DNA of 64,000 bases from Sphingomonas rubra (lineage in GTDB: Bacteria; Pseudomonadota; Alphaproteobacteria; Sphingomonadales; Sphingomonadaceae): contig NZ_FOXP01000003.1 in the NCBI RefSeq assembly GCF_900115745.1, positions 131,501-195,500 on the forward strand, written 5' to 3'. Position numbers and translations under genes: made by a program. The notes below the pieces were generated by a model. It was given only the letters and a program-made list of their open reading frames with translations. It was not told the DNA's origin and made no database searches. Shown piece after piece: positions 56,337 to 64,000 of this stretch (positions within the stretch are counted from its first letter, which is position 1; the number at the start of each line of letters is the position of its first letter).

Positions 56337-57038
56337 TCAGCCGAGGTGCTGGGCGAAGAAGGCGGCGGTGCGCTCGTCCGCGAGGCGCGCGGCCTCGTCC
56401 GAGCGGCGCTCGCCGAACTCGGTGGCGAAGCCGTGGTCCTCGTTCGGATAGTCGAACAGCGTCACCTTCGGATGATCGTCTAGCCCCGCGTGCATCCGCG
56501 CCTGCGCGTCCTTGTCGACGAAATGGTCCTCCTCGGGCACGTGGAGCAGGACCGGATGGGCGATCGCGTGCTTTTCGCCGAGCAGGCCATCGATGCCGAC
56601 GCCGTAATAACCCACGCTGGCGTCGACGTCGGTGCGGGTGGCGGTCATGAAGGCGAGGCGACCGCCGAGGCAATAGCCGACGACGCCGACCTTCTGGTCG
56701 GCGTCGAGCAGGTCGCGGGCGGCGCGGATCGTGGCCTCCAGATCGGCCACGGCGGCATCCTGATCGAGCTCGCCCATCAGCGACAGGGCGCGCTGGAACT
56801 CCGGCTCGACATCCGGATCGAGCTCGACGCCGGGGGCGAAACGCCAGAACAGATCGGGGGCGAAGGCGAGATAGCCGGCCTCCGCCAGCGTGTCGCACTT
56901 GCGGCGGATGCCGGCATTGACGCCGAAAATCTCCTGAATGACGACGATCGCGGCGCGAGGTGTATCGGCGGGATCGGCGCGGTACGCGGCGAATGCGCCG
57001 CTGCCGTCCAGCGCGGCGACGGTGATCGTGGCGGTCAT
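56337..57038 (-). CDS. dienelactone hydrolase family protein
   Basis: 233 residues. Alpha/beta hydrolase with the Cys nucleophile in GYCLGGRLAF, Asp in PEEDHFVDKD and His in NEDHGFATEF, the dienelactone hydrolase triad. Hydrolyses lactones or esters; the natural substrate is unknown and no catechol pathway genes are near. Confidence 0.93.
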   Translation of the reverse strand: MTATITVAALDGSGAFAAYRADPADTPRAAIVVIQEIFGVNAGIRRKCDTLAEAGYLAFAPDLFWRFAPGVELDPDVEPEFQRALSLMGELDQDAAVADLEATIRAARDLLDADQKVGVVGYCLGGRLAFMTATRTDVDASVGYYGVGIDGLLGEKHAIAHPVLLHVPEEDHFVDKDAQARMHAGLDDHPKVTLFDYPNEDHGFATEFGERRSDEAARLADERTAAFFAQHLG

Positions 57039-57107
57039 GACAGTACTCCCTCAGGGGTGATAGAGCACCGCTATGTCGGTCGACCGACCGTCGTTCAAGG
57101 ATCACGC

Positions 57108-57341
57108 ATGAAAGTCACGATCGAGATCGACTGCACCCCGCACGAGGCGCGCGCGATGTTGGGCCTGCCCGACCTGTCACCGCTCCACGACCGCTATCTG
57201 CAGGCGATGACCGAGGCAATGGACGGCACGATCCGACCGGAACTGGTCGAACAGATGATGCGCAGCTGGGCTCCGATGGGAGAGGCCGGGATGGCGATAT
57301 GGCGACGGCTGCTGGAAGGCACGACGAAGCCCGCGGCGTGA
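57108..57341 (+). CDS. small conserved-type protein (DUF6489-like)
   Basis: 77 residues: MKVTIEIDCTPHEARAMLGL, then a Pro-Asp-Leu turn and helices ending MGEAGMAIWRRLLEG. It resembles a small alphaproteobacterial family found upstream of mnmE. Function unknown; its TGA lies inside the mnmE GTG start, so it is coupled to mnmE. Confidence 0.7.
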   Translation: MKVTIEIDCTPHEARAMLGLPDLSPLHDRYLQAMTEAMDGTIRPELVEQMMRSWAPMGEAGMAIWRRLLEGTTKPAA

Positions 57342-58615
57342 CCGACACGATCGTCGCCCTGTCGAGCGGGCGTCCGCCCGCCGCGATCGGCGTGATCCGG
57401 GTGAGCGGGCCCGCCGCCCTGGTCGCGGCCGCCACGCTGGCGGGCACGCTGCCGCCGCCGCGGATCGCCGGGTTGCGGGCCTTGCGCGACGCGAATGGGG
57501 CGATGCTCGACCGGGCCCTGGTGCTGGTCTTCCCCGGTTCGCGATCGGCGACGGGGGAGGATCTGGTCGAGTTCCACTGTCACGGTGGCCGCGCCGTGAT
57601 CGCGGCGGTGGAGGCGGCGCTGGTCGCAGCAACAGGATGTCGGGCGGCGTTGCCGGGCGAGTTCACGCGCCGCGCGCTGACCAACGGCCGGATCGACCTG
57701 GCCGAGGCGGAAGGGCTGGCCGACCTGCTGGAGGCGGAGACGGAGGCGCAGCGCGTGGCGGCGCTGGCGGCGGCCGAAGGTCGGATCAGTCGCCAGGTCG
57801 CGACGTGGATGGCGAGCGCCGCCGCCATCTCGGCCCGGATCGAGGCGCTGATCGATCACGATGACGAGGGCGACGTGGAGACGGGCGAGGAGGTGCTCGC
57901 CGCGATCATGGCCGACGCGGCGGTACTCGGTACGGAGATCGCCTTCGCGGTCGAGGCTCCCCCGGTGGAGCGACTGCGCGACGGGGTGCGGGTGGTGATC
58001 GCCGGGCCACCGAATGCGGGCAAGTCAACGCTGCTCAACCTGCTGGGAGAACGGGAAGCGGCGATCGTGTCGCCGATCGCCGGAACGACGCGCGACATGG
58101 TCGAGGCGCCGGTGGTCCGTCGAGGGCGTGCCTTCGTGCTGACCGATACCGCGGGGCTGACACGCAGCGACGACGTGGTCGAGATGATCGGGGTGGACCG
58201 CGCGCGCTACGCCATCGAGGCGGCGGACATCCTGCTGTGGCTGGGCGACGAGCCGCCACCGCGCGACGATGCCATTCCCATTCATTCCCGCGCAGATGCG
58301 GCGGAACGCCGCGTGGTGCCTGCGGGCAGGTTGGCGATCAGTCGCGACGCGCCACGATCGATCGAGTCATTGTGGAATGTCATCGAAGAACGCGCGAGCG
58401 CGCTGCTGCCGCGGATCGATGGTCTGCCGTGGCGGCAGCGTCACCAGCAACTTTGCGGCGAAGCGGCGGCGGCGCTGCTACAGGGGAGTAACGACCCGGT
58501 GCTGCTGGCGGAGAATTGCCGCACGGCGCGGGTGCGGCTCGCGGCTATCGTCGGGATCGACGCCACCGAGGCGATGCTCGACGCGCTGTTCTCCCGTTTC
58601 TGCCTTGGTAAGTGA
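57338..58615 (+). CDS. mnmE: tRNA modification GTPase MnmE
   Basis: 425 residues from GTG 57338. N-terminal folate-binding domain (TDTIVALSSGRPPAAIGVIR), G domain with GPPNAGKSTLLN, GTTRDMVE and DTAGLTRSDD, and the C-terminal FCLGK with the conserved Cys. With MnmG it modifies U34 of certain tRNAs. The parS site begins at the base after its stop. Confidence 0.97.
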   Translation: MTDTIVALSSGRPPAAIGVIRVSGPAALVAAATLAGTLPPPRIAGLRALRDANGAMLDRALVLVFPGSRSATGEDLVEFHCHGGRAVIAAVEAALVAATGCRAALPGEFTRRALTNGRIDLAEAEGLADLLEAETEAQRVAALAAAEGRISRQVATWMASAAAISARIEALIDHDDEGDVETGEEVLAAIMADAAVLGTEIAFAVEAPPVERLRDGVRVVIAGPPNAGKSTLLNLLGEREAAIVSPIAGTTRDMVEAPVVRRGRAFVLTDTAGLTRSDDVVEMIGVDRARYAIEAADILLWLGDEPPPRDDAIPIHSRADAAERRVVPAGRLAISRDAPRSIESLWNVIEERASALLPRIDGLPWRQRHQQLCGEAAAALLQGSNDPVLLAENCRTARVRLAAIVGIDATEAMLDALFSRFCLGK

Positions 58616-58631
58616 TGTTCCACGTGGAACA
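58616..58631. other. parS centromere site 1
   Basis: TGTTCCACGTGGAACA, a perfect palindrome matching the bacterial parS consensus bound by ParB, lies directly after the mnmE stop and about 6.3 kb from the proposed origin. Confidence 0.93.
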
Positions 58632-58670
58632 TGATTGCTTGCCGTTGTCGATCTGAGGCAAAGCGGACCC

Positions 58671-60506
58671 ATGTTCGATGTGGTGGTAATCGGTGCAGGT
58701 CATGCCGGTGTAGAGGCGGCGGCAGCCGCGGCCCGGCGCGGAGCGGCTGTCGTGCTGGTGACGATGAAGCGCGACAATCTGGGTACGATGTCGTGCAATC
58801 CGTCGATCGGCGGCGTGGGGAAGGGGCACATCGTCCGCGAGGTCGACGCGTTCGATGGGCTGATGGCGCGGGCGGCGGATGCCTCAGCGATCCACTATCG
58901 GCTGCTCAACCGTAGCAAGGGCGCGGCTGTGCAGGGTCCGCGTGTCCAAGCCGACCGGCGGCGCTACGCCGCGGTGATCGCCACCATGGTGGCAGCGGAG
59001 CCGCGCCTATCGGTGGTCGAGGGAGAGGTGACGGGCCTCCGTCTGAGCGGCGGCCGCGTCGTCGGGATCGATCTGGCGGACGGCACCGCGTTGACGACGC
59101 GTGCGGTGGTGGTTGCAAGCGGCACCTTCCTGGGCGGGCGGCTGTTCCGCGGCCGATGGCGAGGGGAGGGGGGTCGGATCGAAGAGCGACCCTCCGGCAG
59201 CCTGGCAGCACAGTTCCGCAGCCTAGGCCTGCCGATAGAGCGATTGAAGACCGGGACGCCACCACGGCTCGACGGTCGGACGATCGACTGGGCGTTGTTG
59301 GCCGAGCAGCCGTCCGATGCCGAACCGTGGACCTTCTCCGCACTCACCCGCACGCGGCCATGCCCGCAGATCGCCTGTGCGGTGACCCGCACGACCGAGC
59401 GGACCCACGCCGTCATCCGTGCCGCCACGCCGGACTCGCCATTGTTTTCTGGCGCGATCGACGGGGCGGGGCCACGCTATTGCCCCTCGGTCGAGGACAA
59501 GGTCGCGCGGTTCGGCGATCGCGATGGCCATCAGGTGTTCCTGGAACCTGAAGGACTGGACGACGCTACCGTTTATCCGAACGGTCTCTCCACCTCGATC
59601 GACGCGGACGCGCAAGCAGCGATGATCGCGTCGATCCCCGGTCTCGAACGCGCCCGTATCACGGTGCCGGGCTATGCCGTCGAGTACGACCATCTCGATC
59701 CGCGCGTACTCGAGCCGACGCTGGAGGTGGCCGACATTCCCGGCCTGTTCATGGCGGGGCAGATTAACGGAACCACCGGCTATGAGGAAGCGGCGGGGCA
59801 GGGGCTGGTCGCGGGCATCAACGCCGCCGCGATCGCGCTCGATTGCGAGCCGCTCGTGCTCGATCGGGGCTCCAGCTATATCGGGGTGATGATCGACGAT
59901 CTGGTGTTGCAGGGCGTGACCGAACCGTACCGGATGCTGACGGCGCGCGCCGAATATCGGCTAAGCCTGCGCGCCGACAATGCCGAAACGCGGCTGGGGG
60001 CGACCGCGCGAGCGCTGGGATGCCTGGGGCCGAAGCGGGCCGCGCACCAACTCCGCCGTGAGGAGGAGCGCGCGGCGCTGCGGACACGGCTCGATACGGT
60101 GCGCTCCGTGGGTGAGGTGGCCGATGCCGGAGCAGAGGTGGTGCGCGACGGGTCGCGTCGATCGGCGTGGGAGTGGTTGCGCTTCGATACGGTGAAGTTG
60201 GAGCAAGTGCTGCCCGGTATCGCCGCCGACACCGATCCGACGGTCGCGGCGGAGATGGAGCAGGATGCCCGCTACGCACCCTATATAGAGCGCCAGGCGG
60301 CCGAGATCGCGCGGCTGCGTGCCGAAGAGCGGATCGCCCTCCCGTCCGACCTCGACTATGCCGCCGTTCCCGGCCTGTCCAACGAGATGGTCGACCGTCT
60401 CGGCGCGGTGAGGCCGATCTCGCTCGGTGCGGCGGCACGCGTGCGGGGGATCACCCCGGCGGCGCTGTCGGCAGTGCTGCTCCATGTCCGCAAGCGCGCG
60501 GCATGA
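58671..60506 (+). CDS. mnmG: tRNA uridine modification enzyme MnmG
   Basis: 611 residues. FAD-binding VVVIGAGHAGVEAAAAAARR, LGTMSCNPSIGGVGKGHIVR, the RLKTGTPPRLDG and CPSVEDKVARFGDRDGHQ motifs and the helical C-terminus. Partner of MnmE. An upstream in-frame start at 58635 would add 12 residues, with no evidence for it. It overlaps rsmG by 4 nt. Confidence 0.97.
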   Translation: MFDVVVIGAGHAGVEAAAAAARRGAAVVLVTMKRDNLGTMSCNPSIGGVGKGHIVREVDAFDGLMARAADASAIHYRLLNRSKGAAVQGPRVQADRRRYAAVIATMVAAEPRLSVVEGEVTGLRLSGGRVVGIDLADGTALTTRAVVVASGTFLGGRLFRGRWRGEGGRIEERPSGSLAAQFRSLGLPIERLKTGTPPRLDGRTIDWALLAEQPSDAEPWTFSALTRTRPCPQIACAVTRTTERTHAVIRAATPDSPLFSGAIDGAGPRYCPSVEDKVARFGDRDGHQVFLEPEGLDDATVYPNGLSTSIDADAQAAMIASIPGLERARITVPGYAVEYDHLDPRVLEPTLEVADIPGLFMAGQINGTTGYEEAAGQGLVAGINAAAIALDCEPLVLDRGSSYIGVMIDDLVLQGVTEPYRMLTARAEYRLSLRADNAETRLGATARALGCLGPKRAAHQLRREEERAALRTRLDTVRSVGEVADAGAEVVRDGSRRSAWEWLRFDTVKLEQVLPGIAADTDPTVAAEMEQDARYAPYIERQAAEIARLRAEERIALPSDLDYAAVPGLSNEMVDRLGAVRPISLGAAARVRGITPAALSAVLLHVRKRAA

Positions 60507-61102
60507 CCGAGGAGGAAGCGCTCGCCTGGACGACGGAGCGGTTCGACGAAACGGTCGTCGAACGACTGCGCACCTTCGCGGCGATGGTGATCGCGGAGAA
60601 CGAGCGTCAGAACCTGATCTCGCCGGCGTCCATCCCTGCTATCTGGTCGCGCCACATCGTCGACTCGTTGCAGCTGCTGCCTCTAGCTCCCGACAAGGGG
60701 ACATGGATGGATATCGGGACGGGCGGAGGTTTTCCGGGAATGGTCGTGGCGATCGCGCGAGCGGCACCGATCATATTGGTCGAGCCACGACGCAAGCGCG
60801 CGACCTTCCTGGACGAGTGCGCGGCTGCCCTCGACCTCTCCCACGTGCGGGTGGAGACGTCCAAGGTCGAGCGGGTTGAGGCGTCGGCGGCGGTGATCTC
60901 CGCCCGTGCGGTTGCCAGCGTCGAAAATCTTTTGCGTGCGGCCATGCATTGCGCCACACCGGCAACGCGCTGGCTGCTGCCGCGCGGTTCGATCGATCGT
61001 GCAGAGCTGTCCGTTGCAGCGGCCGCTCAACGGATGGTGTTCCACGTGGAACAAAGTCTGACGCATGCCGGATCGTCGATCGTAGTCCTGGAGGCACGAT
61101 GA
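60503..61102 (+). CDS. rsmG: 16S rRNA m7G527 methyltransferase
   Basis: 199 residues. ENERQNLISPASIPAIWSRH, MDIGTGGGFPGMVVAIA (SAM loop) and VEPRRKRATFLDECA are RsmG motifs. It methylates G527 of 16S rRNA. The coding sequence contains parS site 2 at 61038 near its 3' end. It overlaps parA by 4 nt. Confidence 0.96.
   Translation: MTEEEALAWTTERFDETVVERLRTFAAMVIAENERQNLISPASIPAIWSRHIVDSLQLLPLAPDKGTWMDIGTGGGFPGMVVAIARAAPIILVEPRRKRATFLDECAAALDLSHVRVETSKVERVEASAAVISARAVASVENLLRAAMHCATPATRWLLPRGSIDRAELSVAAAAQRMVFHVEQSLTHAGSSIVVLEAR
61038..61053. other. parS centromere site 2, inside rsmG
   Basis: TGTTCCACGTGGAACA, identical to site 1, read in the rsmG frame as part of MVFHVEQ. It is about 46 nt before the parA start, and about 8.7 kb from the proposed origin. 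Confidence 0.93.
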
Positions 61103-61886
61103 TTACGATTGCTATCGCCAATCAGAAGGGCGGGGTGGGCAAGACTACCAGCGCGATCAACATCGCCACCGCACTCGCCGCGACGGGCAAGCGCGTGCTG
61201 CTGATCGATCTCGATCCGCAGGGTAACGCGTCGACCGGGCTGGGCATCAGTCATGCGCAGCGTGACAAGTCGAGCTACGACGTGCTGATCGGCAACGCGA
61301 CGCTGGCCGACGCGGTGGTGGCGACCGAGGTGCCGGGGCTCGACATCGTCCCCGCCACCGTCGACCTTTCCGGCGCCGAGGTGGAGCTGGTCGATTTCGA
61401 CGCACGCACGCATCGCCTCGACACCGCGCTCAACAATGCGGCGATCACGTGGGACGTGACGCTGATCGATTGTCCGCCATCGCTGGGACTGCTGACGATC
61501 AACGCCATGATCGCGTCGGATGCGTTGTTCGTGCCGCTCCAATGCGAGTTCTTCGCGTTGGAGGGATTGTCGCAGCTGCTGACCACGGTGGAGCGCATTC
61601 GTGCACGCTTCAATCCGGGCTTGTCGATCCTGGGCGTGGCGCTGACCATGTACGATCGGCGCAACCGGCTGACCGATCAGGTGTCGGCCGATGTCCGCGC
61701 GGTGCTCGGCCGGGTGGTGTTCGACACGGTGATCCCGCGCAACGTGCGCCTGTCCGAAGCACCGAGCCACGGCATGCCGGCGTTGATCTACGATCATCGC
61801 TGCTCGGGATCGCAGGCCTATATCGCGCTCGCGCGGGAGATGATCGCGCGGCTCCCCGGCCTGGCGGGCGGCACGGCGGCGGCGGC

Positions 61887-61890
<4 letters not shown>
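61099..61890 (+). CDS. parA: chromosome partitioning ATPase ParA
   Basis: 263 residues. Deviant Walker A NQKGGVGKTTSAINIA, LLIDLDPQGNASTGLG, TLIDCPPSLGLLT and LALTMYDRRN-type core, all typical of chromosomal ParA/Soj. It drives origin segregation on the nucleoid. The ATG overlaps the rsmG stop by 4 nt and the stop overlaps parB by 4 nt. Confidence 0.97.
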
Positions 61891-62789
<899 letters not shown>

Positions 62790-62790
62790 C

Positions 62791-64000
62791 CTACCAGTTT
62801 AACCCGGCGCGCACGTAGAGGTAGCGGCCGTTGAAGCCGAATGGCGAGTAATAGGGAAAGCCGAGCACGCCGGTGGAGTTGTTGGCGGGGATGATCCGGT
62901 CTGGATAGATGTCGAACAGGTTGCTGACGCCCAGGCCGATCTGCGCTCCCTTCGCCTCGCCGTAGCGCAGTTCCAGGTCGGTGATCGCGTGACGGCCGGT
63001 GAACACATCGGCGGTCGCGACGGTGCCGGGCTGGTTGACGTTGCCGTAATAGGTGACGCGCGCGAGCGCGCCGAGCCGATCGAGCGACCAGTCGATCGTG
63101 CCGGTCAGTTTGGTCTGCGGCGTGCCGTCCTCCAGCGTCAGGATGCGGCTGCGCGCGAACAACGTTGGCGTCGGGTTGAGCGCGACTGCGGTGTTGGCCG
63201 GCACGCGCGTCACGTCCACGTCGTTGACGTTGCCCGCCAGGGTGAGGTCGAACGAGCCTGCCGCCGCGGTGCGCAGGCGATAGTGCACGACCGCGTCGAT
63301 CCCCTTGGTGGTGGAGGCCAGCCCGTTGACGAAGAAGCGTGCCGCCGAGACGTTGAACGGCGCCAGCAGCGCGGCGACCTGCGGGCTGAAGCTCGCCTGG
63401 ATGTTCTCCGACAGGCCGATCTGGTCGCGGATGCGGATGCGATAGGCATCGACGGTCAGGTCGAAGCCGCCCGCGCGGACGACGACGCCCGCCGACAGGT
63501 TGGTCGACTTCTCCGCGTCGAGTGCCAGCCCGCCGAGCGCGCGACCGACCGGGTTGGTCGAGGGGAAAGTACCCGTCTCGATCGGCACGCCGTTCTGCAC
63601 CACTTGCGCGGTCTGGGTGAAGAACTGTTGCTGCAGCGACGGCGCGCGGAAACCGGTGGAGGCGGTGGCGCGCAGCGCGAGCCAGCGGGCGAGGTCGTAG
63701 CGCGCCGACAGCTTGCCGTTCACCGTGCTGCCGAAGTCGGAATAATCCTCGGCTCGTCCGGCCAGGCCGACGAGGAGCTTGTCGGTGACCTGTGCCTCCA
63801 GGTCGAGATAGATGCTGCCGTTGCGGCGGCTGCGCTCCACCTCGTTGCCGGGCGAGAAGCCGCCGAACCCCTGCGCGCCCGGCGAGACCAGCGACGCGGC
63901 GGTGCCCGCGGGGATGCCGGTTACGGTGCCCGCCGGCGGCGCGCCGTAGGAGGCGAGCTCGCCTGCCTCGATCTTGTAGCCCTCACGCCGTCCCTCGACG
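62791..64000 (-). CDS. TonB-dependent outer membrane receptor, C-terminal part
   Basis: About 403 residues visible, cut by the window edge; the frame is open to base 64000. It has beta-barrel strands of a TonB-dependent receptor: YSDFGSTVNGKLSARYDLAR, ATASTGFRAPSLQQQF, GVSNLFDIYPDRI and a C-terminal strand ending YVRAGLNW. The plug and TonB box are outside the window. The ligand is unknown. The stop lies 1 nt from the parB stop. Confidence 0.92.
   Translation of the reverse strand, partial: VEGRREGYKIEAGELASYGAPPAGTVTGIPAGTAASLVSPGAQGFGGFSPGNEVERSRRNGSIYLDLEAQVTDKLLVGLAGRAEDYSDFGSTVNGKLSARYDLARWLALRATASTGFRAPSLQQQFFTQTAQVVQNGVPIETGTFPSTNPVGRALGGLALDAEKSTNLSAGVVVRAGGFDLTVDAYRIRIRDQIGLSENIQASFSPQVAALLAPFNVSAARFFVNGLASTTKGIDAVVHYRLRTAAAGSFDLTLAGNVNDVDVTRVPANTAVALNPTPTLFARSRILTLEDGTPQTKLTGTIDWSLDRLGALARVTYYGNVNQPGTVATADVFTGRHAITDLELRYGEAKGAQIGLGVSNLFDIYPDRIIPANNSTGVLGFPYYSPFGFNGRYLYVRAGLNW

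Overview
The window is high-GC (about 68-70%) bacterial chromosome, densely packed, mostly without 5' leaders and with many 1-4 nt start/stop overlaps. Gene content and order (hemE-hemJ-rho beside a DnaA-box cluster, mnmE-mnmG-rsmG-parA-parB, COQ9, MmcB, CcrM-type GANTC sites, several outer-membrane/TonB proteins) indicate an alphaproteobacterium of the Sphingomonadales, most likely Sphingomonas or a close relative. The species is inferred. No rRNA, tRNA, CRISPR array, transposase or prophage gene was recognised.

The main structural landmark is the likely replication origin at 52.08-52.38 kb, between ppsR and hemE. It holds one perfect and about five degenerate DnaA boxes plus an AT-rich stretch. 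To its left (41.5-52.1 kb) nearly all genes point left; to its right (52.4-62.8 kb) nearly all point right, as expected when genes are read away from an origin. The partition system lies 6-10 kb to the right: parA, parB and two perfect parS palindromes, one just after mnmE and one inside rsmG. A third parS-like palindrome with one mismatch lies about 19 kb to the left of the origin, at the end of metW.

Regions. 0-9.5 kb: end of an OmpR-family regulator, secreted S9 peptidase, Bcr/CflA efflux pump, PilZ protein, small membrane ORFs, MscS channel, AI-2E family permease. 9.5-13.1 kb: a continuous reading frame joining an alpha/beta hydrolase to a secreted royal-jelly/yellow-type protein; then acylphosphatase, AAA ATPase and PhyH dioxygenase. 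13.2-16.5 kb: etfBA and sucC. 16.6-18.3 kb: a divergent pair, a 6-TM protein and a winged-helix protein fused to a polytopic membrane domain. 18.6-21.9 kb: prs, gltX, tonB. 22.3-25.6 kb: riboflavin operon ribD-ribE-ribBX-ribH. 25.7-31.3 kb: ene-reductase, EamA transporter, COQ9, feoAB, ssb. 31.3-39.5 kb: HWE-type histidine kinase facing a lone receiver protein, metXW, hisC-tyrC, ankyrin protein, SCO1, YcgN-like and YgjP-like proteins. 39.5-45.2 kb: PBP1A downstream of a three-gene type III polyketide operon with a divergent winged-helix regulator. 45.2-52.1 kb: mmcB (with a LexA-type box), SleB-like hydrolase, DUF1491, thioesterase, ptsN, hpf, dnaQ, coaE, aroE, maf, ppsR. 52.4-64 kb: hemE (apparent CTG start), hemJ, rho, TerC, dienelactone hydrolase, mnmE/mnmG/rsmG, parAB and the C-terminal part of a TonB-dependent receptor.

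Four copies of an imperfect palindromic intergenic repeat (about 85-90 bp) and one related-looking palindrome of a second kind sit between housekeeping genes. The observations most worth follow-up are the origin/parS layout including the extra parS-like site, the type III PKS operon, the hydrolase-MRJP read-through frame, the CTG start of hemE, and the SOS-type box of mmcB.
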